Position numbers and translations under genes: made by a program. A stretch of DNA of 64,000 nucleotides from Stromatinia cepivora (Eukaryota; Ascomycota; Leotiomycetes; Helotiales; Sclerotiniaceae): assembly GCA_014898415.1 (NCBI GenBank), contig RCTD01000027.1, positions 806,001 through 870,000 on the forward strand, given 5' to 3'. A model generated the notes under the pieces. That model worked only from the letters and a program-made list of their open reading frames with translations. It did not search any database and was not told the origin of the DNA. Of the stretch, positions 49,701 to 61,944 are shown piece after piece. The stretch's first letter is position 1. Every line of letters begins with the position of its first letter.

Positions 49701-52700
49701 CCCAAATTCAATAAAATTATTATTATTTGAAATATAACATTCAATAAGGAATTCATTTATTATATAAATTCCATCAATCGAATAATCAATATTTACATTA
49801 CAAAAAAGCTTAAACAACTTATTAGAACCCTTAACCTACAAAATCATATCGAAATAAATAAAACAATTATTCAAAACAAAAACAATCATAAAGACTTCAT
49901 TTACTTAATTATTTTTACAAATCGAAAAGTCTTTGATTTATTTATCAAATATATTTCAGATCTATTATTTACAAACAAATTAATCTTAAAGATAAATACA
50001 AATCTAAAGAATAATAATAGAAATAAAGAAATCAATCTAAAACTATTCAATCCATTTAATCCTTCAAATAATAAAAATAAAATATACAATAAAAATATAT
50101 AAGCATTAATCGATCTTTTTATTAAAGAAACTAGAAAAGTTGATTCTTTCATTAAGAAATAATTATATTTTGTAAATAAAGATATTAATATTATTTAAGG
50201 AAATATCTATAACAATAATATAGATCCCAATTTTATCGAATATATTGATATAAAGAATATAAAATATAAGTCTATTAATTATATTATTGATATTCTTTAT
50301 AATATATATAAAAATAACCCAGAAACTATTTTAATCGATCAACCTCAATATTCTAAAAAAAAAGTATATACATTAGAATAATCAATCAAAGTATTTTGTA
50401 AAGAAAATCCAATCATTATAAAAACTATCACACCCTATATATTCATTTGATCAACTCATAAAAAACTCACGGATTTATAATCTCGAATAAATGCCTAAGA
50501 GAGTTTGCATTATAAAGATTAAAATATTCAAGATTTAAATCAATTTATTTGAATTTTAATCATACAATTATTATTTGAAGTTATCTTTTTTCCAAAAGTT
50601 ACCTAACTTTTGCATTCTAGAATAATCAGTATATATACAAAGGCAATTATATATACAATAATATTATCAAAAAAACAATCCCAACACTGAATCCTATATA
50701 AGAATTATTATATCTCAAAAAATAGATTCAATAGAATTACCCTATTTAAATAATTTTCATTCTATATTCTAATTTAATTAATAAAAAATAAACAATATAA
50801 AAGAATATTTTCAATTTGTAACAATTTATAATATAATCACTACTAAAATTGAAACAAAACCATTATTACCTTTTATCTAATTTATAATTAATAGATTATA
50901 AACAATACCATTTTCTCGAATTCATATATTTGTAACTCCAAAGTTACCTCGTTTTTATTATCAATTAGAAAATCATCAAATAAAATATTAATTCAAATAG
51001 AATCATAATCTTGAAATTAATAATTTTAAAACTAAGAAAATCTGATATAAAATCGATTCTGGATCGAAATCTACAAAACCAATCCCCTTTCAATAAATGT
51101 TTATATATAAATATAATGATCAAGGTCTAATCATTTATTATCATTCATATTTAATAATACAAAAAGATCTTTAAATTAAAAATATTATTGAAATTACTTA
51201 TATTGCTATACTAATAAACCGATTATTCCAAATTATAATAATAATTATTACTAAATATAATTTCGAAATCAAGTAATACAATATAATCAATACTTTCGTC
51301 AATACTCTATATAATCCTTCTGATACCTTAATTGTATATTATTTATTTGATGAATACAAAATCCCAAACAAAAACATTATAATCAATCGAACTTTGTATA
51401 ATCTATAAGATTCCCCAGTTATATAGTTTAAGGATTTCATTTGGATATTTGAGAAACTAAAATTGGTATAATATAAAAAGAAATCATATTTATATATTAA
51501 CCTAAAATATATTATTATGATTCTTTTCTTTATAAATGATATTTAAATCATTTATTATAGAAAAAACGAATCAATTGTTATAAAGATCATCGAAGGAATC
51601 AAAACTATATATAAATTATGAAATCTAAAAAACACTAAATGGTTTTTAGATATATATATACTCTATAATCAATCTAAGAAAAAGTTATGATTAATATATA
51701 ATATATATATTGAAAAGATTATTAAGAAATTCAAAATAACAAACGGGATAGCAAATATACCATTTCCAATAATGATATTTCGGAAAAATCAGGGTCAAGC
51801 TTTTATATATATTATAAAAATATATCAAAAGAAAATGAACTCAATATTATATATTACAATCATTATAAAAGTGAATATATTATTCGCTATTTTATAATTG
51901 AATCATTATTTAACTAATTTATCAAATAATTATATAAAAACTATCGATTATTATTTATAATATTTATAGAATACAAAATATCTTGTAATTTAATATAATG
52001 ATGATCAAATATTATAATTTCTTGTTTTCTCAAATATTTCTTTTGTAAATAATCTAAATATTTATCGATTATCTTAAAGATACATTATATTCCTTTTCGG
52101 TAATTTAATTATATAGAAAATATTCAAATAAAATATTATAACCACCTCGATTATTAAAACAAAGCTTTTCGAAATCGAATGTATATCAAAAAAAACTATA
52201 ATAATCTTATATTTCTTAAAAAAAATCGATTTAATAGTAAAAGAATTTATAATAATCTTTTACGACAATTAATAAACGATCAAATTGATAATCGATAAGA
52301 ATAAATAGATTATTACGAAATTATATTATATCGATATCCAAAATATATAATTATATTAAGAATATTCAAAAAGGAACTTTTATATAACCTATCTATCGAT
52401 TATTAATATAATTATTAATAAACTTACCAAGAATCTTATAAAACAAAAATTCGAACATTTCTGATCCCTCCTCAATCTATAAAATATAAGCAATAGAATT
52501 ATAAAACTTGAATAACAACAATCTAAAGCTTGAATAATGATAATTTGGATCATAAAGTTTGAATAATAATAATTTGAAATTTATAATTCTTTCCTTTGAT
52601 ATAAATAGAATGAATTCTATTTGATATTCTAAATCATTATATTTTTTTACAATACATTCTAATTCGAATATTCTATATCCATTAGGAAACAAAAAACAAT

Positions 52701-53885
52701 CAAGGTCGATCATTTCTTTATTCTTTATTTTCTTATTTTCGAAAAAGGATAAACTTCTTTCTAAATTCAATAATTTGAAATTCAAATAAAAGAATTTTAG
52801 AATTATTTATAATAATCAATGAACAAAGAACAATTGAAATAATTGAAGTTATTAATATTATCGAAACTATAAAAATCAAAGGATTATTCTTCCTTTTTTT
52901 TTTCTTTGGATATACTATTTGTTCCTTTTTTCTTTTCTTTTTCATCATTTTTTCTTTTTTATCTTCATTATTATTCTCCGAAATTACAATATACTTTTTT
53001 CGTTCAGTTTTTCAAGAATTCTAATAAATAATATAGTAAAGAAAAAAGAAACAACAATATAGGGGAGAAAAAACAATTTCTCTTTTCTTCTTGATCTTCA
53101 GTATCATCTTTATTGCAATTCTGTATCCCTACTTGGATTATACAATTAACAATTAGTATACTATAAAAATGGGAAATGAATAAAGAACTTATTTTCGAAT
53201 TTTGTCGATGAATAATAATATAATAATTTACTAAAGAATAAAGGAAAATCAATAAAAGAATACATAAATAAATACCACAATTCCAATATCGATAATTATT
53301 TAACTTAAAAGAATCAACAAAATATTTACCATAGAAATTATATCTCCCAATAATCAACAACTTTATATATCAAATATATAAATAATCATTCCTTTCCCTA
53401 TAATTTCCTTTATCTTTTGTTTTGATTAAAAAATCAATAACTTTTGATAACCTTTTTTCTTTTTCTTCTTTATCTAATTTATCATTCGAAAAACCCAATA
53501 TCGAAAAATCGAATGAATCGTTATTATCAAATAAAGAAACCCTTCCTTTTTTTTTCTTTATTAAATAATTTTTATTTTAACAATTGTAAATATAGAATTA
53601 ATAAAACCTTTTAATTATATAATAAAATTCAAAAACGAAATCTACTTCCAAATTACTATCTGAATCTATAATAGGCAATTGATTACAACAAATAATAATT
53701 CCTTCAATAAAAAAAAGTGGTTTTTGAAATAAATAATTATATATCATTTTAAAAACAAATTTAATTAAATTATACTTCCAAAGATCAATATCTTGGTTCA
53801 TTATTTATATTGAATTCATTAATTCTTTCTATTCAATTTATTAATCCCTCGAAAGAATATTAAAATCTTTTTTTGTATTCAATTC
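46752..53885 (+). pseudogene. Copia family 2 gag-pol, heavily inactivated
   Basis: No long open frame survives. The RT/RNase H remnants lie at about 51280-52010. Downstream of RNase H, about 1.8 kb (52100-53885) continues in both copies; antisense frames there (53360-53004, 53801-53598) are conserved between copies only as DNA, so I do not treat them as genes. Gag and integrase parts (about 47000-51000) are too altered to place motifs. Confidence 0.65.
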
Positions 53886-55084
53886 TGTGACGCACAAGAG
53901 CCGTAATAGAGCTGAATAAACAGGGTCAACTATGTTCCTTAGAATCTATAATTGAAGAATTATGGTTTATAAGGAACGATTAGATATATATATATAAATA
54001 TTTATTCATAAACTGCGGGGCTATATATATATATTATTAAGGTCATCATTTTATTATACTAAATTGTATGATTTATAATGTATATATACAGATGATCAGT
54101 TTATTAATTGATATGGAAGATAAAGAGTATTATATGATTAATCTTCTATGGTTTATGATTCGTGATATTATCCCTTCTTTTTCGGAAAAGCTTACCCTCA
54201 AACGTTTTATTCTTTTATTCCATTATTATTTCATCGGAAATTAGGTTTTGTGAAGGTTTATAAGCTTTAAATCAATTAGATTGATCATTTTGATTGATTT
54301 GATCAATTTATTGGAAATTAACTAAATTGATCAAAATAACGAATAAATTAATCAAATTGATTAAATCATTCATCAATTGATTAGATTAATATTGATTCGT
54401 ATTTTCTTTGATATAAAGAATTTTTGAAAAGAAAAAGTTTCAATAAAAAAGAAGAAAAGATTGAATTAGAATATAATAATAATAGGTGATTAATATGATC
54501 AATTCTGAAATCGATTAAATTGATCAATTAATTGATTAAATCAATTAAATTGAACAAAATCGATAAGGGTGATATTATATTTCGTTTTTATTATGTTCAA
54601 GTTTTCCTTTTACATAATTTTTGAAATGATTATAGGTATGAGTTTTTGAAATATATTGCCTTTATATTATCTTGATGATGATAACTTATCTATTATATGG
54701 AGTTCGGGCTATATATATATATAATCAAATTCCTTCGAATTTGTATAGATTTTCGATCCTTTTGTAATTATATATATATACATTATTATAAAATTATAAT
54801 ATCTAATCTATTGAATTGAAGAACACTTTTCTTTTTTTTAATTTTATAAATAAATCATTATTTATATAATTATAATTATTCTTTCTACTTTTATAAAGTT
54901 TTACTTAATCAATTAATCGATTAGGAGAATCAAATAATATTGAATTAATCAAATAAAAATCGTATAGAAAATATAATGATATTTTAAAATCAAAAATAGG
55001 ATATCAAATAAAATTGGTATTATTATTAAATTATAAGATTCTGTATAATAAGGTTTTTTATATTTTCTTTATTATTAAAATCTT
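53886..55084 (-). mobile_element. Ty3/gypsy element R2, left part (3' LTR side)
   Basis: This begins TGTGACGCACAAGAG, as copy R1 does in a more mutated form. AATTC (53881-53885) precedes it and is the expected target duplication. It keeps more C and G than R1, for example GCCGTAATAGAGCTGAATAAAC. The inner end of the LTR cannot be fixed because the second LTR is outside the window. It is interrupted at 55085 by Copia-1 copy c. Confidence 0.75.
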
Positions 55085-55250
55085 TGTTAACTTTTGGTGT
55101 AGAAAGTAGTAGTATTGTTGATTATATAGGTTGAATTAAGGATCTATATTTCTAGTAGGAGTAGAATTGAGGTTATCCCTAAATATGGTTTGTATACTAT
55201 TGTGATCACATAATTTCAATTCTAATTCTATGATGGCTTTATTTCCAACA
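55085..55250 (-). repeat. 3' LTR of Copia-1 copy c
   Basis: This LTR begins with an intact TGTTAAC and ends TTTCCAACA, 166 bp in all. It is one of the best preserved LTR copies and defines the family termini. Confidence 0.92.
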
Positions 55251-56293
55251 TTTCTTTATTGAGGATATCCTATTCGATTCTTTTAAATTATTAATCCTAA
55301 CATTTTCTTGAACCTTTCGAAAACAATATTTATACAAAGCTTCATTATTCTGTTGGTAATTATATCATATATATTGATATAATTAATAACGATTTTCTTC
55401 TTTTCTATCAAATCCCTGATAAAATGATAATTGATATTTATATGTTTGGATTGTTTATACAAATATAGATTCTTAGTTAAAACTAAAGCACTTTGATTAT
55501 CATTAAATATTTGAACTGTATCTTTATTCTTTTCAATATAACTTGATTTGAATAGATCTTTAAGTATTTATACAATCTATTTTTTTTGTTTGATAAATAT
55601 TATTATTGTAATATATTCTGATTCTGTATTAAAGGTAGTTATAAATATTTGTTTCTTATTAATCTATAATATAAAGCTTTTATAAAATATCATAACTTCT
55701 TTTGAAACACTTTTCCGATTATATTTGTTATTAATCTAATCTATATTTATATATATCTTTATTGTATTATCAAATATATTATATTCTTTATAAATATCAA
55801 ATTGTATTTCTTTTGGCCCAAACTATAATTTCTGTTTGATTGTTAATCGTAGATATCGCATCAAATTCTTCAAAGTTATAGTATGATATTTTATTGGTTT
55901 TGTTATAAATTATGAAAATCTTTTAACTAAGAACGTTATATTTAATTGGGTATATATTATTAGATAAATTATATTTCCTATTTGTTATTGATATTTGTTC
56001 ATATCTATTAATTCATTATTATCAATTACTAATCAAAGATGGGTATAATCTATTATTGATAATTTCTTGATTTAGTATTATTCATATATAATATTATATT
56101 TGATTAATATAACATTAAGATATTCTTTTTGGTTCATAATTAATATATATATTTTTCTATCGCGAATAATCTTAATATTTAGAATCTTATTAATTTCCTT
56201 TAGATTCTTGATATTAAAACAAATTGATAACTTTTTATCGAATCAAATAATTTGCAATAATATATACAATACAATAACGATATCATCGATATA

Positions 56294-57672
56294 CAGTACT
56301 AGTCAACTTATATTACCCCACAACCTAATTTCAGTTTTTTTATATATTCAATATCTACCTTTCAATTTAATTATAAAATCAACCATTAATTATTATAATC
56401 TAAAATTTGAATATATTGAAGTTCTATATTTATACTATTCCCCAAAAAAAATTCAAATTCTTATCGCTTCATAATTAATCAATATTTTGTATGCCAATCC
56501 TTTGCTGCAATATAGGCTTCAATTCTATCAGGTATACTCGCTTCTAATTTATCGAATAATTCTTGATTTAATATATCCCAAATTATTTGTAAACAATTTT
56601 TTAATTTCTATCTAGTATATTCCGATTCACTTTTATCGGTTATAATATCAAGAAATATTTTATATAACCTTACTTTTAAAATCTATCAAATATATTCAAT
56701 AGGATTGAGATCAGGAGAATAAAGAGGTCAATCTTTCAATATTAGGATCCCTTTCTTTTAAAACCAATTCTGTACTTTATGGGTACGATGAATAAAAGCA
56801 TTATTCTGTATAAATTCATATTCTGGATCCAATCTTTCAAAAGTAGGGTCTATTTCAGCATCGAGGATCTCGAGATATGAATTGGTATTATATTTATGTT
56901 TCTTACTTTCAAAATCTTTATTTATTATATATAGATTGCTTTTTTTAAGATCCCAAAAGCCTCCCCAGATTATAATCTTTATATTCTTATTCGTATTATA
57001 TGTTTGAATCATTCTAGGTTCCCATTTCTGAGCGGGAATGCGGAAACACTATTCTCCTTTTTTACCCTGCTTCCGCTCTACAGAACATTTATCGCTCTAT
57101 ACAATTAATCCCTATTCCTTTACTATCAATCCTTTATATACTAGGCATCATGCAAGTCGCTTGAATGTATATGTTTGGGTAAGTTCCGGCCGTTTTTTAT
57201 ATTTCCAATTGATGATTCTATAGGTCTTCAAAATCTTCTTAATAGTAGAGGTACTACATTTAAGGCCTACAACTGTTTTTGTTTGTATATAGGTTGATTT
57301 TGGATATAATCGAATGTATCGAATTAGTATACATTCTTCTCTTTCTATATAAGATCTAGTTCGAGGAGTACAAAATAGATTTATTCCTTTATTACGTAAT
57401 GCATCTTGCTATAAAGTATAATGAATGATTCGCACTTCGAAATTGAGGTCAATTACGATACAATAAGGACTAGAGCCATTAAAAGCTTTACCAATAATTT
57501 TACCACATAAATATGGAATAAGATACTTAAAAGCTAGTTCCCTTTCAATATTCAAGATTCTGGGAGTACATTGTGGTACCATTGATGAATAAATAATAAA
57601 AAGAATTGAAATTCAATTCGCGAAATTTACGTGTTTTTAAGGTTTTGGGGTAATATAAGTGCACGGTTACTG
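56294..57672 (-). mobile_element. Tc1/mariner transposon inserted in Copia-1 copy c
   Basis: The 1379-bp element has terminal inverted repeats (left CAGTACTAGTCAACTTATAT; right end, on the other strand, CAGTAACCGTGCACTTATAT, both continuing TACCCCA-AACC). It is flanked by TA duplications (56292-56293 and 57673-57674). Excising the element and one TA restores the Copia sequence CGATATATATCA, as found in copy a. The insertion point is the tyrosine codon of the YxDD motif of reverse transcriptase. The element is less AT-rich than its host, so it is younger, but its transposase still carries transition-type stops. Confidence 0.95.
56479..57582 (-). pseudogene. Tc1/mariner transposase, inactivated by nonsense mutations
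   Basis: One reading frame can be followed from the ATG at 57582 to a stop at 56479 (368 codons including the stop) with no frameshift, but with about ten in-frame stops at positions where Trp, Gln or Arg is expected. An N-terminal helix-turn-helix-like half (TSTIKKILKTYRI) precedes the DDE domain. The first catalytic Asp is in SDKC, the second position reads Asn in IQNNAFIHRTHK (expected Asp), and the third is in SPDLNPIE. The longest intact piece is 57012-56758, with IIWGGFWDLKKSNLYI. The length is typical for fungal Tc1-like transposases. The pattern of stops and D-to-N fits RIP. Confidence 0.9.
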
Positions 57673-60600
57673 TATATCAATAATATTATATTACAGTCTT
57701 TGAATATATATAGATATAGATTTATCAAACTTTATACAAAACTTATATCTAAAAGCTTTTTCTTCAATAATAAACTTCAGTCTTTTCCAGTTTGTTTTAA
57801 ATTATATAGACTTTGTAGGGCTTGTAATATATATCCCTTTTCGATTTTGATATCTTGGGGTGGTTTAAGATAGATTTCTTTTTTCAAATACGATTCAATA
57901 AAGATATTTTAGATATCGAAATATAAGTATTCCAAATTTTCTTTTGCAATAATAATTAGGAATAGTTTGAATATATTTAACTTCATTATTGATACAAAGA
58001 TTTCGTTGTAATCTTTTTCTAATATTTGATTGAACCTTCGAACTATTAATCTTGTTTTGAATTGTTCTATCTTGTTATTCTTAATCTTAATTATAAATAC
58101 TTATTTCGTCGAAACTAGATTATTTCCTTTAAGAAGTATATATTCTTCTCAAATATTATTTTAAACCAAAGATATGATTTCCTTTTAAATAACTTCCTTC
58201 TATTTTTTAGAATATTCTCGATCCGATATTGTTTTTTTATAAGTTTTTGATATTTTGATTTTCAGAACTTCTTTGACCGGATATACTATATTTTCTATAT
58301 TGTTTATATTTATTAACGAAATTATAAAATCTGAAATAATCTTGTCTTTGATATAAAGATCCATTTTATAAATAATTAGGATTATAATTATAATATATTC
58401 TACACTTTTTTGAATTTTAATCTATATAGATATCGCAATCAATATCTTTATAATCTTATTTTCCCGTTCTTCTTCAGGATCTTGTTTTATATCTCTTTTT
58501 CATTTTTGTATTAGATATTTTAAAGATTCATCTTCAAGATTCATTGTATTCTTTTATTCAATTTCAAATAATTATGGATTTATTTCGTTTTCTGATTTTA
58601 CTGAAATAAACTTGTTAGCAAAATTTAAGATAATCTTAAATTTTGCTTTTAATATAGATTTAAGGTCTACAGAAATTGATTTTTGGATTGGAATTTTTGG
58701 AATAATAGATTTGATATCTAAAGTATCTTTGGAAAAAAATTCTTGATTTGTTTTCTGGATATTACTATTTTCATCTTTATTGTATATTAATATTAATATA
58801 TTTAATTTATTTGATTTCAATTTGATAATTGGGATACTTAATATAATCATTGAATTCGGTATAATATCTACCAAAGAAAACATTTGAAACGAAGGTGATA
58901 TAGGTATTATATTTGGTATTGAGGATAAAGAAAATGCTTTATTTATTGTTGATCTATTATAAGATTTTCGATTTAACTTTATATTTTTTGTTCCTTATAA
59001 ATCTGATTTATAATTTCTTAATTTAAGATCCAAATCTCTTTTTTGATAAGATTCATTTATAATTATTTTGTTTGATCGAAATATATAGTTTAGTTTTGAA
59101 GAATGTACTTTGATATATTTATTCGTAACTTTTGAATATCCTAGGAATATATTAACTCTTGAAGTATCCCATAATTTATCATATCTTTACCCTTTCAGAA
59201 TAATCTTGGAATTGATATAAGTATAATATTTACTCCCTTAAACTTTATATATCTTTATATCTAATATTATATCTATAAAAACTTTTATAAGGGATCGATC
59301 TATTTTATTTATATTAGAATCAATATTAATACGATTCTTGATATAAACATTATATTTTACAATTTTATCCCAAAACTCTAATAATAATCTAGCTTTTTTT
59401 AGTATTATTTTTATATCTATTTCTATAATCCTTATATTCTATTTTACAAATCTATTTTGATATAAAAAAGTAATTATTATAATTTCGGATTATATACTTG
59501 ATAATCATTCACAAATAGTTTATAGAAGTTCCAATGCATTATTAGTTCTGATTATAATGATTTTTTCTCCAGTAACCAATTCTATCTCCTTTTTCCAAAT
59601 TTTCAATATTTAAATTATATTATCTTTTTGTTTAAATGATATAATTCAATTTATTCTTATACAATTATCAATGATCAATATGAAATAACGATTCCTTTGA
59701 ATCGATTTTAGAAATGATTTTATAATATCGAAATATATAAATTCGAGTTTCTTTGATTTGTATAGATTCAATTGCTTCGGAATATAATTGATTATCTTGA
59801 TAAGTATATACATTTTCCAGATATCTAATTCAATTGGGATCTTTATTGATTTGATTATATTGGATATCTTGTATAGATTCTTGATCTTATTTGGATTTAG
59901 ATAATTGAATCTTCAATATTATAATAAATATCTTTTTTTCTTTTTGAATATTAATTCGTTATCAATATCTTTGATATCATCGATTATCTTTAAAGAAAAG
60001 CCTTTTTTCTATCATTTTGATATACATTCGAACAAAAAATTATATCCTTGTATTCTTTAATTATATATAAAACTATATATATTTCATTTTGTATTTTAAT
60101 ATAGATAACTTTCTTATTGTTCTTTTTGAAATATATATAATGAAAATTGAATTCCCCTTACAATTCTGTTTCGCAGATCCTTTTTTTTGACAACAAGTTT
60201 ACTTCTAGTCTTGATATATATAATATATTTGAAAATAGTATTTTAAAACCATCTTTATATATTATATCTACTAAATCCCAATAATAATAATAATATATCA
60301 TTCTTTTATCAATTTTTATCCTTTGTTTAGTAATAAAATCTATTAATCTAAATAATAAAGATTGATCAGGTATATATAAAGAAATGCTTATATTAGTATA
60401 CTCTTTGTTAGGGGAAACCTTATTAATGATTTTCTTTATCAAATTGCAATCCTTTTTTATTATATCTTCAATATCAAAATCTGATTCAAAGATATTATTA
60501 GCAGGGTATATTTGATCTTTCTTGTTGGAATAAACCTTCTTCAGATTCGATAATCCCTTTCTCTTTTGATAATAAAGATAATTGTGAAAGAGTTTGTTAG

Positions 60601-61778
60601 TTTGTATTAAATATAAACAATTTTGTATATAATAACCTTCCTTTTAATATAGATTACAAATATTGTTTAGGATTTCGAAATCTGATTCTTGATGTCAAGA
60701 AATATATTTAGATTCTTTTACAATTTGTATTCATTTTGATCTATTTTTAAAACGAAATTCCTTAATTTATAAATACTTGATTTTATTATCGATATTAAGA
60801 TTGATTTGGATATCCAATATATCTATTATTTTTTGATAATCGATTAAAAGATTATATATTAAAATCAAGAACAAAGTAGTATCTTGATATACTAATCGAT
60901 AGTTTTCGTTTGCAATTCCTAATTTCCTTTTATACTTTTTCAATTTGTTTTAAATTTCGATAATAGTTATATCGGGATAAATATCGGGTTGAAATTTGAA
61001 GTTCTGAATTATTGTTATATATATATTGATTGTAATTATATTGATTTTGGTATATTTCGATTTAAGATATCTTCAGAGTATATATATTGTTGAATATTCG
61101 TTAGTGAAGGCTTCATCATTATCATTGAGTATTATATAAATATATAATAATACATTTGTTTCGTTCTTTAAGTATTTCAATTTCAACTCGATATTGTAAT
61201 ATATATAACCATTGATTTTATAAACAAATACTATATTGAATCCTGTAATCTATATATATTTGTTTAATATTTGATCAATTATATAAAACCATTCTTTTCT
61301 TTTTAATTATATCTTTGTTTATCTGAATCATTATTCATAATTGTTTTGATTGAGCTTCGAAAGATTGTTTGATTTTGATATTGTAAAAGTTTTTTACTGT
61401 TTGATAAATATCGAAAATAATCTTCAGATTTTTAAGATAATCTTAAAAAATATATAACAAATAAATTCGGGATAATAAAGAAATATAAAAATAAAATAAT
61501 AAAAAATTTGTAAAATTGTATTATAATATATTTTCTTATAACTATACAAACTTACTTTTCGCTTCTATTATAATTCTGTATTGGCGTTATATAGATTGCT
61601 CTCCACTTTGGCCTATAATATTATGAATTATAAACTGTATTATTATATTTCAATTCTGTTTCGATAATATTATATAAAAACTCTGATTTTCATTCTATTT
61701 CATCTTTACTAATTATACTAATCCTTTTTTGATTTGCTTTGTTTTTTAATTACTATTGTATAATCAGATTTTATAACC

Positions 61779-61944
61779 TATTAGCTTTTGGTACAGAAAG
61801 TAATAATATTATTGATTATATAGACTGAATTAAGGATCTATATTTCTAATAAAAATAGAATTGAGGTTATCCCCAAATATGGTCTGTATACCATTGTGAT
61901 GACGTGACCTCAATTCTAATCCTATGATGGCCTCATTTCCAACA
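61779..61944 (-). repeat. 5' LTR of Copia-1 copy c
   Basis: This 166-bp partner of 55085-55250 has a left end that reads TATTAGC instead of TGTTAAC. Confidence 0.9.

Larger units (their letters stand above)
46444..53885 (+). mobile_element. Copia family 2, copy 2 (plus strand, 5' part)
   Basis: A 308-bp 5' LTR (46444-46751, TGTCACGGAAAGC to CCTATGATA) is followed by a long degenerate interior. Near 51280-52010 remnants of Copia reverse transcriptase and RNase H can be read on the plus strand in broken frames: SYLYIN with ILFFIND (the D-D motif reduced to ND), NLKNTKWFLDIY, and later YITII, LTNLSNNYIKTID and NTKYLVI. The order LTR, gag, integrase, RT, RNase H, and the inverted match to copy 1, fit one element. 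It is interrupted at 53886 by gypsy R2; the rest and the 3' LTR are outside the window. Confidence 0.8.
55085..61944 (-). mobile_element. Copia family 1, copy c (contains a mariner element)
   Basis: LTRs of 166 bp lie at 55085-55250 and 61779-61944, flanked by a perfect ATCTT duplication (55080-55084 and 61945-61949). The empty site can be seen in gypsy R1 near 34370-34385 (ATTAGAATCTTCTTTATT). A purine tract AATAAAGAAA abuts the 3' LTR. Without the mariner insertion and its TA the element is 5479 bp. Protease/pre-integrase sequence survives at 60442-60158 (LFSNILYISRLEVNLLSKKR), along with an integrase-side frame at 58883-58572. Confidence 0.93.

Noticed and set aside
53004..53801. Antisense open frames with hydrophobic runs in Copia family 2
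   Set aside because: Their sequence is shared with the inverted copy only as repeat DNA; they are antisense to the element and look like AT-rich chance frames.
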